Of a stretch of DNA of 64,000 nt, positions 11,053 to 21,252 are shown piece by piece. The translations under genes were made by a program, and so were the position numbers. Under the pieces are notes generated by a model, which worked only from the letters and a program-made list of their open reading frames with translations, was not told where the DNA came from and made no database searches. Every line of letters begins with the position of its first letter. Position 1 is the stretch's first letter. This DNA is from Erpobdella octoculata (Eukaryota > Annelida > Clitellata > Hirudinida > Erpobdellidae), in NCBI GenBank assembly GCA_963978895.1, contig OZ022242.1:17397977-17461976 (forward strand), written 5' to 3'.

Positions 11053-12119
11053 CTTACGTGATGGCGAGGACCAGTGATATAGAGTGAAAGCACATTAATA
11101 TCATATATAAATAAATATATATATATTATTACATACAGTATAATTTTGCTATAATGTACTTCAAGACCAAAGAAATGAGTATGTTATATCCAAAGTCAGT
11201 TACATCCAGGGTATAAAAAATCAACAGGTTACTATGGAGAAACAAATTGCATTTATTGTACATGTAATGTCAGTGAGGCAGTAAAAAGTGCAGTAATATG
11301 GTCTAAAATATATTTCACTTTCTTCTGACTAGTGGTTCTTTTGACTGGGATGTCATTTCATTTTCTAACTGCTCATATGTTTTTAAGCATGATTCCTTTA
11401 AGTTTCTAAGTTGTTTTAAAAAAATACAAAAGTCCACGAGTTATATCTTAGTATCTTAGAACATTTTTGGCAAAATAAATTAATATTTTTGACAAAATCA
11501 TAGATTTGTTAAGTTCAATATTACTGATGAAATGTATTTAAAGACTTATTATTCAAGTTCATTATTTTTATTTATGTTTTTATTATTTTAAAGCAATAAA
11601 CCTAATTGCCTCCAGAGTAACTTGTTGGCACAGCTTAATGCAAAAACCCGAACTCTCCGATGTGACTAGTATTCGAGTTTATTTTCTTATTGGAAAAAGG
11701 CTTCGAAAATGCACCATTAAGTCTTGAGATGAAACAAAACACGAGCTCGTGTTTCTTTTGATTCAAACACTTATTGACACCCAACAGCCCTATGCTGGCT
11801 AATAGATGCAAGAAAGCATAGATAACTTATTCTCAGAATTAGGACATCAGAGTCTCGAACGCTTGAATATCACTTTTTTTGTTATCCACCGTTGCACTAA
11901 ACGTTTATGTCGGCCATGTTTTGTAATTGAGTTGAATAATCCGTTATATACATAGGAAAAAATATTGTAATTGGGACCAATATTTTAGTACATTCGAATA
12001 ATTCGGCACTCTTTTTTCTTTTAAACACACTCGATTAAAAAATTTCGATGGTTTATATATATATATATATATATAAGTTGTTGTATCTCTCGTGGTGACA
12101 ACCCGTCACCCTCTCTACA

Positions 12120-12800
12120 ACTGAAAACGAGTCTGATGTGGACGATCAAGTCTTCATGATGGCTCTGGACGGCACAGAATTGTCTCTCGTTTCTTGCGTT
12201 TCTGTCGGCCGTGACAGCGGATCTCATTCGCTGAGCGCTGGCAATCAAAGGCGCCACACTTCAGTTCATTCTTTTGGATCGCGCGGTCGGCCTGATTCCG
12301 GAAGAAAAGTCGATCTTCATGAAATGGCCCGCTGTGCTTCAGCTCGGGACGTTACACATGGAGATGGCCAAACACTGTTTGGCGATAACGTCGTTTTCCC
12401 CACCAGCTTCATCTCGTCTTCAGTCGATGGTGCTGCAGGCAACTTTGAAGAAAGTAATCTTCTATCGTTGTCTCATGGCTTGCTCGGCGATGAAGACAAT
12501 ACTTTGACCTGCGGGCAACTTGACGCTTTCGTCCCAGTTGAACTTCATGACGTTCAGCCTGGATGCGAGGATGGTGCGGGGCTCAGTGGTTCGAATACTG
12601 CTTTTGAGCATCTCACTTACAATGATAATATTAATAAGCGGCGACGGCGCTAATTGCCGTCCGACCGTATACAATAGCCTTGTCTTAGATTATGTTACTG
12701 CCAATATTTTTGTGCCCGTGCTTGTCGTTCTTTGTGTTGTTCACAAGTCGTACAACGCCGCTCTGTATAGTTACGTTTTTCACCTATCGAGGGTTTAACG
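12120..12800. other. GC- and CpG-rich block, unidentified, with unrecognised open frames
   Basis: Composition changes sharply here (GCGCGGTCGGCC, GGCGACGGCGC) inside an AT-rich intron. On the plus strand one frame is open for 171 codons from 12138 (starting MDDQVFMMALDGTELSLVSC) and another is open for about 90 codons before and after a single TGA near 12505. On the minus strand short frames include MKFNWDESVKLPAGQ. None resembles a family I know. It could be a retroposed gene fragment, a promoter/CpG-dense element or a recent insertion; I cannot choose. Confidence 0.4.
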
Positions 12801-13135
12801 TGTTTTAACTTGTCTTTCCTGTGTTTTAATTACTTATTTAGTTCTAAATTATTGAAAAAAATATCATCAATTTTGTTGGGCTACTTTTCCTCGAACTCTA
12901 TTTAATTTCAAAGTGAGTTTCGCTCTTTGTAACTCATTTAATGTGGTCGCTTTTTTTTCCTTCTGTTTTTTTAACCTAAATTTCAATGTGTTCCATCTAT
13001 CAATAGCCGTATTAATTTATTAACTGAAAACTGATTCAGCCTAGCTCTAATTAAATGTCTCCGTCTAAGCCTAAGTATTTCTGATTTTTAACTCTTCCCT
13101 TTCAACTTTTATAATATTTAATTTATTGTTTAACA

Positions 13136-13185
13136 TAGGGTTCTGAAGATGGCTTTTTATAGCTGAAACTGGCCAGTTACCCCTG
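13136..13185 (+). ncRNA. Candidate hammerhead ribozyme, retroelement type
   Basis: Core CTGAAGA (13143-13149, the U7 position variable in hammerheads) and GAAA (13165-13168) flank a stem II (GGCT/AGCT with one G-U pair). Stem III is ACTGG/CCAGT with no loop and is followed by T as the cleavage base. Stem I pairs TAGGG-TT with A-CCCCTG apart from one mismatch. Hammerheads with such short stem III are known from Penelope-like and other retroelements. An extra T after CTGAAGA and the less favourable cleavage triplet GTT lower confidence. Confidence 0.4.
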
Positions 13186-13298
13186 ATCGTTTTATCATTT
13201 AACTATTTTAACCAATAAATTCTTCAATATATGTCTCGTCGTTTCAAATGGATGAAAAGGGCTTTAAAAACTTGCTAAGGAAGATGACTAATGTTAAG

Positions 13299-13405
13299 TG
13301 GTCAGTTCCAAGCCTGGATAAAACAGAAGGGAATAGTTAATCTGATAAAATTATGATCTACAACAGGAAGTACTTCGGTATTTCTTACATACTGCTGCAA
13401 CGACT
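13299..13405 (-). repeat. Dispersed repeat with conserved minus-strand peptide (copy 1)
   Basis: Shares TACTTCGGTATTTC.TACATACTGCT and AAAATTATGATC with 42772-42870 and, more weakly, 59455-59560. On the minus strand it reads YVRNTEVLPVVDHNFIRLTI; the other copies read EVILVVDHNFILVTVPASFI and VIDHNLISLSFFFSITEAWN. Preservation of one frame suggests derivation from coding sequence of an unidentified element. Confidence 0.6.
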
Positions 13406-13712
13406 TTTTAGGTCGGACCAAGAAGATTTTGGACCGTAATATAAATAAACAAAAACGACCTATAAACACTGCATACGTATATAACACATAAAAGTACACA
13501 ATATCATCAGCATGACAACCAAGCAGGTTTTACACTCAACAAATGCAAACACAAAGTTGATGATATCAGTTTTCTTCTTTCTCCTCAAACTTTTTTATTT
13601 TGAATCGACAACATATCTAATTGAGAAATCTTGCGTAAAGTTTCAAGTCTACAAAATTGTTTGTAAAGTTAAATTACACAAGCAAATTTATATATAAGTG
13701 GAAATACACCTA

Positions 13713-13900
13713 AGTACTAGAGTACTGCACGGACCAATTTTTCGGAAACTCGGCTTGGCTCGTTTCAAATGGCCGAATTTTCACAAGCCTAAAACCCCTA
13801 TACTTAGCACACAAATCTCGATGCAGTTTGATTTCAAACCTGGTCCAGTCCGTTTGAAAACCCTAAAGTCAAGGCACGGACCGGCAGATACAGTAATCTA
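13713..13900 (+). mobile_element. TAGAGTACTGCACGG-ended repeat fragment (hAT-like), copy 1
   Basis: Begins TAGAGTACTGCACGGACCAA, identical in layout to 43997-44340, and is rich in CGGCTTGGCTCG-type subterminal motifs. The right end (CAGTAATCTA) is only a weak inverted match and no target duplication is visible. Confidence 0.45.
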
Positions 13901-14315
13901 CGAGAAAATAGGTTCAGAGACAATGACATATATAGATAGCAGTCATTGGTGCTTGGGTTTATTGCAATTTTTTTGAAAGTACACAGGAAACTTAAACATA
14001 CTTGAATATAAATATTCCATTATATTTTTGCTACAACAAGACAGCCTGCATTAAATTACACAATCATTACATTCACAATCAAATAGGCATTAATTTCAGA
14101 TGCATTCAAAACTCTCTTCTGAAAATTTACTTTTTGGCATTAATACATTTTCACTAAGCGGCTTATATACATTGACAATAATTAGTAATTTTCACTTCAG
14201 AAAAAAAGAAAGAAAAATTGAGAAAAAGAGATAGAAGAGGGAGAGAGAGAAGGAAAGGAAAGAAACACCAAGATATAAAGAAAGTAAAACAACAAGAGAA
14301 AAACCTAAAAAAAAA

Positions 14316-14345
14316 CCTGGGCAATGCCGAGTAACCCAGCTAGTT
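14316..14345 (-). mobile_element. Transposon terminus (ACTAGCTGGGTTACTCGGCAT type)
   Basis: On the minus strand it reads ACTAGCTGGGTTACTCGGCA then TTGCCCAGG, matching the plus-strand sequence at 43722-43752. It appears to be the 5' end of a repeat family of which little else is left here. Confidence 0.5.
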
Positions 14346-14483
14346 AATAATAAAAACAAATGTTTGCATCAATTAAAAATATTAGCCAGTCCATATAATC
14401 CTTCCATTCATGCCTAACCAAAGAAATGTATATGTTCAAGATATAATTTAAATAAATTGTTCAGTCCACCCCCTACAACAAAC

Positions 14484-14700
14484 CTTGTTATCCAGACTGG
14501 CTCGTTCTGAATGCTAGGCAGATCCTCCATTAACTTTTGAGGGGTGGACAACTTTATGTTTTTGCTTTTCAAGATGGCTGATTTAATATCCCTGATGGCC
14601 GATTCAACATCTTCAGAGGTGCTGACAATCCCTGCTGCTGTAGTAGAAGTACCACATGCTGCAGGAGAAGGTACCCGATCCAATTCAGCAGGTTTCTCTT
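14484..14700 (-). CDS. Mint: X11/Mint adaptor, exon 2 (conserved helix and W-motif)
   Basis: The exon encodes EKPAELDRVPSPAACG, then a helix VESAIRDIKSAILKSKNIKL, and ends NEPVWIT. The acceptor is CTCTAACAG at 14701-14709 and the donor AAG/GTTTGT is at 14481-14486. A short helix followed by a P-W-(I/V) motif upstream of the PTB domain is, as I recall, a conserved feature of X11/Mint N-termini. Phase agrees with the 5' exon (GAA split G/AA) and with the 9849-9943 exon. Confidence 0.85.
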
Positions 14701-14829
14701 CTGTTAGAGAAAAAAATTATTAAAAATAAGAATATTGTTACCACAGTATTTTATGACTAACACAGCTATAATTTAAAGTCATTGATGATTGATTAATTTG
14801 ATTTGATTAATTTTAATTGATTCAAGGCC

Positions 14830-15010
14830 TAATTCATGTCGGAAACATTAAATTCATGTATTGTCATCTAGAATAAAGCTTTCCTGAAAGTTTTAGAGCT
14901 CTAGGTGTTCAAAAAGTGGGTGAATTTTTGTTTCTAAGATTTAATCACCACAGACAAACAAACAAACAAACAGAGAGACGTGTGAAGTTAAATAAAAGCA
15001 TTTAAAGAGC
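14830..15010 (+). repeat. Dispersed repeat, diverged copy
   Basis: Head TTCATGTATTGTCATCTAGAA, core GAAAGTTTTAGAGCTCTAGG, tail (ACAA)n with CAGAGAGACG and TTAAATAAAAG. It matches the layout of 30340-30500 and 60950-61110. Confidence 0.55.
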
Positions 15011-15419
15011 GACAAAGTGTGCTCTTCAAATGCCTTATTTGGTTATCATTTTACAATTGTTATTTCAGAGTTACATAAATGTTTGATTATACCAGTTTAA
15101 ATTACAGTAATTGAAACTCATTATTAAGTTTAGTTAAAAGCTTATCATCCTCCAAATAAAGTCAGACCGTTTTATGGAGTCTTTATACGATTGGCAATAT
15201 CGTCGTAATATAAATGTATATATATATAAATGTTTTTTTATTTATTGCTATTACTGAAATGGAACCAATAGTTAATTCAATAAGTAAAATTATCTACATT
15301 CTCAATGTTGCAGGCTTGCACAGGTCATGTGATATAAAACTGACAAACATTCAAAATTCATGATGTCATAAATATTTTTTAACAAAATGAAATTACTGAA
15401 AAAGATTGCAATTATTATC

Positions 15420-15600
15420 AACCCAATTACATCATCATTATGACCATAATTACATCATCAACATTATCACCACAATTACATCATCAACATTATCACCACA
15501 GTTACCTCATCAACATTACCACCACAATTACCTCATCAACATTATCACCACAATTACTTTATCAACATTATCACAACTAGTTCATCAACATTTCCATCAC
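15420..15600 (+). repeat. 30-bp tandem repeat (CATCAACATTATCACCACAATTAC)
   Basis: About five to six units; the same motif resumes at 16157-16205 on the other side of the hAT insertion, so the element split one array. Confidence 0.85.
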
Positions 15601-15609
15601 AAATAACTC

Positions 15610-16156
15610 TAGAGACTAAACAAACTTCTCTTATGATTCGTCACAAAGTTTAGACATTCGGAACCATTCAGACTTCGGCTTAAAAACGTAGCCGATACCG
15701 AATAATGAAATAATCGGTTCCTATACAGCAACCTTTCGAAAAATTTTAAACTTGTTGAATTTACAAATAATTTATGCCATTTAGTGTGATAAAAACCAAA
15801 ACAGGAATGTCTTTGTTTAATTTAAAATTTAATCTCCTGTCCTGGGCACCCACAAAAATCGAGAATTCTCGGCTAATGGGCAGAGATGTCATTTCAGAAA
15901 AAACTTTGACTACTAATTAGATGTTATTTACTCTATCAATCAATTTACTTTTTATATCTATTTGTTTATTTATTTATTTTGTAATAAGTTGTACATTCGT
16001 AGTAATAGTTGCTTTTATCTAATTTTTTTAGTGTCTTTGGTGTTTTTACATGTTTGTTAAAATTTTGCCGGATTGCCGAAGCAAATATTTGGCTTCGGCC
16101 GAAGTTGTTAGAAAATATTCGGACTTCAGCAAAAAATGCACTTCATTTAGTCCCTA
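15610..16156. mobile_element. hAT-type MITE or relic, 547 bp
   Basis: Termini TAGAGACTAAAC (left) and TTTAGTCCCTA (right) are inverted (TAGRGACTAAA). The flanks AATAACTC and ATTACCTC match at 6 of 8 positions and both belong to the interrupted 30-bp array, which supports a real insertion. Subterminal GGCTTCGGCC-type motifs occur at both sides. No transposase is seen. Confidence 0.75.
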
Positions 16157-16233
16157 ATTACCTCATCAACAACATCATCACAATTACTCCAACAACATTA
16201 TCATCACACCACAATAAAAGTCATCTTCACTAC

Positions 16234-18223
16234 CTTCATGCAAATTTTGAGTCTGGATCACAGGAGTACAACTCTCCACCTTTCCGATCAAAGGAGAAGG
16301 AGACCTGTGAACTGTGGCCTTTTGAGAATTCCCGAGGGAAATCCCAGCAATAGGTTGCAGAGCAAAGATTTCAGTCTCTTCTAGCGAATGTGTCAGCCCA
16401 GGAGAAGTTACCGAACCCGAATGTACACGAATGCGGGGAAGGGGAGCTGTGAAGAGACTTCTACTCCCGTGGTCTGAAGATGACTCATTATCACTTGCAA
16501 TCTTATATTTGATTTCTTTAGAATCAAATTTATCTCTGTTCACCAGTTCTATCATTTCACTGACCCTTGAGATGTTTTTTTCAGAAACAAATTCAAAACT
16601 TTTATTTTCGTTTTCAAACGTTGCTTCGCTACCTTTGATGTCTTTAATGCTGCCATTGTGTGGAAGTGAGGATGACGATGACAATGATGGCGAGTGTGAT
16701 GACGATGATGAAGACTGGGCCAATGGAGATGAAGTCATTGATGATGACGATGGTGGTTGCTTTACATTTTCAGCATCAACTTGTTCATTTTCTATTTTCT
16801 TGACAAAAGTTTCTTTTATTAAATCTTTATCACCATCAATGTTGTTTTTTGATGTGAACTCATCATTATCTGGCAATCTTAATAAAACAGGACTTGCTAG
16901 GACAGTACTGTCTACTATGTGTAAGTCTTCCTGCTTATTTCCACAGCCATTATCATAATAACCTATATTTTCATTTCCATCATTTTGGTCATGGGACTTT
17001 ATTTCAGAATTTTCTGCAGAGTCTTCACAGAGCTGGTCTTCTAAAAATGCATTAGCTGGATTGTCATCAGTACCTTCCACAGCTCTCACAATAGAAGAAG
17101 AATCAATATTTAAAGGACTCTCTGATCTGGTCTCATCTGCCACATTAAATTCTGTTACATGTTTTTCCTCAAAGGTGATGTTCTCAACTTCCAATGATAT
17201 GTGTGCATCATCAATAACTTTGCAGTTTTCATCCATCTCAATATATTTTTCTTCCAACTTTTGCTCGGCACTAGAAAAATCTTGTGACGTCGTTAAGTCT
17301 ACTTCAGGAGAAGAACTTCGTTGAACGCTGTTATTTTTGACAGCACCATCAACAACTCTTTCATCATCACAACTGACATTACCACTTGACAAACCATCTT
17401 CCACTGAAGGCAGGTTGACAGATTTACCTGAAAATTGAGTGAAGAGAGAATGATGAGACTTGACCTTCCGTCGAGGAGCTGAGAAGTCGACTACGAAATT
17501 CAACATCTTTTTCCGAGCCGTATTTTCAAACTTGGAAGCGTCACTAAACTCGACTTGACTAGATAAATTTTCAATGTCGCTTTTTTTGTCTTTTTCTATT
17601 GCATTCATTTCAGACTCGATCTGCTTCTGATAGAGCAGGTCAATTTTAGCAATTTTTTCTAACTTATCGTGGCGTTCAAGTTCGATGAGGCGATTCTCAC
17701 AGTTTGAAAGTTCACCAATGGATACCTTGTTTTGAGAGTGTGACCATTCTTCATGTCTACCCAGATCATTGTTTCCTTTGGCATTTAAAGCCTGACTGGT
17801 ATCTACCAAAATGTCATTCTCAACCATGATTGCATTTTCAGTTGCAGTGAAACTTTCGGCATCTTTGGACAGTCGCAGAGCCATACCAGGAGATTTTTTG
17901 GCAAGGCAAGCTTTTTTGTTTGTTCGTCTAGTTGAAGTATTTTCTGATGACTCAATTTCACTACCCGAATCACTCAGTTCGACTGTTGAATTTTTTTCTA
18001 TTAACTTCAACGATTTAGACTCTAGTGGGGCTTTGCTTGTACATCTTGCACGAATCTGGCCAGCGGAAATGGTTTCATGTTTAGGAGATTCTTTACTGCT
18101 ACAGTCAGTAGTATCGCTATTGGCCGTTTCACCAAAGCTTCTGTTGCCATTGCTGTGCTTGTTTCTTGAAGAAAACTGTTCATTCGGGTCCAGACTGTTG
18201 AATTCTTCAACAGTCTCGCTCAT
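16234..18223 (-). CDS. Mint: X11/Mint adaptor, 5' coding exon with start codon
   Basis: A 1,990-nt exon opening with ATG at 18221-18223 (MSETVEEFNSLDPNEQFSSR) and encoding 663 residues before a donor GAAG/GTAGTG at 16229-16234. An in-frame TAA lies about eleven codons upstream, so this ATG is the first possible start. The protein is low-complexity, acidic and Ser/Lys-rich, with a coiled-coil-like stretch (ENRLIELERHDKLEKIAKID), a poly-Ser block (SSSSMTSSPLAQSSSSSSHS) and SP motifs. This matches the long disordered N-termini of X11/Mint adaptors, which bind partners such as Munc18 or CASK in some species; no such binding motif is claimed here. Splice phase joins it exactly to the 14484-14700 exon. 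Confidence 0.85.
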
Positions 18224-18780
18224 CTCTGCTTTAAAAAGCTTCTTTTTGTTTTAAATCACAAGTTCATATAATAGCAGCAGCGAACACTTTGTTTATAAAT
18301 TCATATGATAATTAACAGCTACAACCTCAATTTTTCAATTAGCTCTTAAGTAGTCTCAAGCCCCGAGCTGAAAAACCCGATGCGGGCAATGTATTGTAGT
18401 GTGTAGTGTAGTAGTGTAGTAAATCTAATTTTTCTAATATTCAGATTTAAATCAAACAAAAAAGTTTAATCAATATTAAGATTATAACTTACACATCGCC
18501 ATCTACTGTCTACTTCTAGTAACTAATACTAAAAAAATAAAACTTAAAAGCCAAAACAGTGCGATCTCCTTGTTTACAATTCCTACTTAAATCAGCAGCC
18601 TTGTAAGCATCTGGTTCATTTTAGGAATGTGCCTAAACAAGCAAACATGTTGTCAGTAACAAAAATCAGTTGAAAAAACATTAAATTTAAAATTTTTTAA
18701 TTTAAAATAATACATTTTTAACATTAAAATAAAAACCCTGGTTTTTGTAGTTAAAAACCCGCAAAAAAAGTTAGATGGCT
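18224..18780 (-). promoter_or_regulatory. Mint 5' untranslated/upstream region
   Basis: AT-rich DNA upstream of the Mint start codon. TTTTTAAAGCAG directly before AG-ATG could act as a 3' splice site, so the true first exon may lie further upstream. A short TAGTGTAGTG repeat sits at about 18390-18420. No TATA or initiator is convincing. Confidence 0.35.
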
Positions 18781-18854
18781 ATTTAAGCGGGCCGAGTTCT
18801 ATTATGATAATACGAGGGAGAAGTTGGCTGCGCAGCTGGATCCCCGAACTATAG

Positions 18855-19208
18855 TGCAAAAAAAAGTTCGTGCATTGGGGTTGTGCTATAGATCGTTGGA
18901 AAGGTATTTAAAAAAGAAATATAATGGTGTAAAATAAATTTAATATTGCAAAAAATAAAAAAGTTATAGGCGAAAAACCGTCGCCGTCCCTATGTAAATG
19001 TATGGAGACGATTGTTTATACCCTGATCTATATTTTGCTTCATAACTTTTTTATTTGTTGGACTATTTTTTAAAAATTAGTTTCTATGTTTAGCTAATAT
19101 ATTTGTCTTTCTAATGCATTAAGCTAGAACCCCAATGCAGTCGAAAATATTAATCTACATGGCTCCAAACGCAAGTGAAAAATCGTCTCCATACATTTAC
19201 ATAGGGAC
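18855..19208. repeat. Inverted pair of a ~150-bp repeat
   Basis: A 28-bp sequence at 18986-19013 (GTCCCTATGTAAATGTATGG...) recurs perfectly inverted at 19181-19208. Between and outside these, TGCATTGGGGTT...AATAAAAAAGTTAT occurs once on each strand, so two copies of one repeat lie head to head and could fold into a long hairpin. Confidence 0.75.
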
Positions 19209-19899
19209 GATTTTTGAAGACACTGCAGATTTTCTTTAGTAAAACGAGTATTTATGTCCAATATCAGTGCATCAAGAAGAGGGATGTAAATTGATTGCCT
19301 GTAATATTCTTCCAGTGTATCCGACGGTCATAGGCTATTCTAAGGAATATTTAATAATACACAGTTTTTGTGTGTAAGCCCACAACGTGGACGAAGTGAG
19401 CAAAGCGAGCCACCCACGATTAGGGGGTCTGGGGGAGCAGCTGCTACACTTTTTGGTAGCATTTGAGTGTAAATGGAGTCCATATTTGGATACTTGAAGA
19501 CTTGACCCACTGGTTTCCACCTCCAACAAAAATTTAAAAAATATCAAACTATAGCTAATATATCAAAACAATTATGATGGGCCTGTGCATTTCAAATGTT
19601 GCACTTTGTTGTTTTGCTGAAAATGGGCTTATTATAATTTTGTACAGGAAACTTTTCATTATAAAAATGCTAAAATTATAATACTGAATTATAATTCTTT
19701 TGCCAGACTGAGTAGATTAGTAGTCTATAATAGTATATACACAGGGGTGACCCCTGACCCTGTTTTGTAGGCTAGAACCCGCTATATTAACATTTAATAA
19801 CTTTTTACTTAGTACCTAAATTGTATTAAATTGAAATATACTGATCATATTGAAATGTATTTTATAATTTGAAAAGTACCATTAAATTCAAAGTGTCAA

Positions 19900-20330
19900 A
19901 TTTAATGAACAGGCTGCTTAAAAACCAATTTTCTCAGAATCCTTTTGTTTTGGCTTTTTCAGTTTGTCAGCTTCTGCTGACTTTGCCTCTGCGAACATTG
20001 ACGAGAACCATTTCTGTTGTTTGTGTTTTTTTGGTTCAACATTACGTCTATCTTTTCTCCAATGTGGCATTTATTAAGTACTTAATGACAATTCAACACT
20101 GACTGCAACTGAATGACTTTTCTCCAGTTTGGAATACAAATCTCCAATGTGGCATTTATTAAGAACCTAAGTCCAATTTAATACTGAGTGCAACTGAATG
20201 CTTTTCTCCAGTGTGGATTACAGATTACAGTGTGGATTATGTGACATTTAGCAATTAAGAACAGTTTAACACTAACTGCATCTGATTGACTATACCCCAG
20301 TGTGGATTACATCCTTACAATGTGAAAGTT
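19900..20330 (-). pseudogene. Degenerate C2H2 zinc-finger-like array
   Basis: The minus strand contains repeated CACACTGGAGAAAAGCATTCA-like blocks at roughly finger spacing, reading IHTGEKHSV, QTGEKSFSCSQC and HIGEKIDV in part. These resemble the HTGEKxFxCxxC linker and first cysteines of C2H2 fingers, but stops follow and the second halves of the fingers are lost. A lysine-rich frame (KKPKQKDSEKIGF) lies downstream. It sits wholly inside the 19329-21244 transposon. Resemblance through a low-complexity tandem repeat is possible. Confidence 0.45.
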
Positions 20331-20671
20331 ACTTCCTAAGGAAAAACATTATTCTACAATTTCATACTTTAATAGGAGAAAAAGTTGAAAAACTCTTTTC
20401 TATCATCTAATGTGTAATTTTTTCATATTGATGAATGATGATTGACGAATATTAGTTAAGGTACCTTTTTGTCCTCTTTCCAAAAAAATCGTCTATTTTT
20501 TGGGGTGCTTTAGAACGCTTCATAATAAAATTTTCTACTAGTTTGTGTTGTAAAGTAAGTAAAATTATTTATAAATAATTATTTTTAAACATAAATTTCA
20601 TAGATATAAAATTATTTAATACTTAAAAGCATTACGCAGTAGACGATGACAATGCAGTGCAGACGAATGCG

Positions 20672-20745
20672 TGCGCTCCACTGATCTCTATAATATATTA
20701 ATAATAATATAATATATATTATATTATATAGATCAGTGGTGCGCT
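20672..20745. repeat. 74-bp AT-cored palindrome
   Basis: Arms TGCGCTCCACTGATCTCTATA and TATAGATCAGTGGTGCGC flank an AT-only core; it can extrude a cruciform or be a tiny foldback insertion. Confidence 0.85.
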
Positions 20746-20794
20746 CATGACTAACAAGAAGTCGAAAAACAAAAAGTGAATTTAAGTAATTTAA

Positions 20795-20979
20795 GGCGCT
20801 GGTGGCAGAGCGGAAGAGCGTTCGCCTGTCGATCGTTAGGTCGGCAGTTCGAACCTCGCTGGCGTCACCAGCGTAACTACCTTAAGCAAGGAGTTCACTC
20901 GCATTGCTAAAAAGGTAGGCGCCTTCGAGCAAGACTTGTCTTGGAAAAGGCGTTGTGAAAGTGAAATAAATAAAAATAA
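20795..20979 (+). mobile_element. tRNA-derived SINE, copy 1
   Basis: The head GGCGCTGGTGGCAGAGCGG carries an A-box-like TGGCAGAGCGG (20803-20813), and AGTTCGAACCT at 20846-20856 matches a B box. These are RNA polymerase III internal promoter elements of a tRNA-like head. The first 140 bp match the 31517-31743 copy; the 3' part differs and ends GTGAAATAAATAAAAATAA. It is inserted in, or carried by, the 19329-21244 transposon. Confidence 0.85.
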
Positions 20980-21252
20980 GCAAATAGGTACTATATAGAT
21001 CTATTTTTAGAATACCGTTATTTGAATAAAATACAAGACAAGTTATATTTTATTGCTATATAAATTGATGTTTTTCGCACTAATTAGTAATTATTATTGG
21101 GTTTAAAATATTAAAAATGCAATCGAAAATTAACAATATTAAAATATAACATATTTAATAATACACAATTTCAAATTTAAAAGTGCACGAATTATTTTCA
21201 AGATACACACTTTGTGTATTAATACACAGTTAAAATAGCCTATGCCGACGGT

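Larger units (their letters stand above)
9944..14483 (-). other. Large Mint intron (4.5 kb)
   Basis: It contains a candidate 18-nt microexon (11035-11052), an unusually GC/CpG-rich unidentified block (12120-12800), a possible hammerhead ribozyme (13136-13185), a dispersed repeat (13299-13405) and a TAGAG-type repeat (13713-13900). The stretch 9944-11000 and most of 11100-12000 is plain AT-rich DNA with nothing recognised. Confidence 0.6.
14701..16233 (-). other. First Mint intron
   Basis: Contains a dispersed repeat (14830-15010), a 30-bp tandem repeat (15420-15600) and a hAT-type element (15610-16156) inserted in that tandem repeat. Confidence 0.65.
19329..21244. mobile_element. DNA transposon, 1.9 kb, perfect 8-bp TSD
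   Basis: The ends CATAGGCTATTCTAA and (inverted) CATAGGCTATTTTAA are followed inward by related ATTAATACACA motifs. The octamer CCGACGGT is directly repeated at 19321-19328 and 21245-21252. An 8-bp duplication suggests hAT, P or Merlin-like integration, but CATAGG is not the usual hAT end and no transposase is recognised. It contains a degenerate zinc-finger-like stretch, a 74-bp palindrome and a SINE. Confidence 0.85.

Noticed and set aside
16431..18254. Plus-strand frames of 87-175 codons opposite the Mint 5' exon
   Set aside because: Antisense shadows of a firm minus-strand exon whose frame and splice phases are supported.
20795..20870. Functional tRNA gene
   Set aside because: A and B boxes are present, but the cloverleaf is imperfect, a SINE body follows and a second copy has the same body; it is a tRNA-derived SINE.
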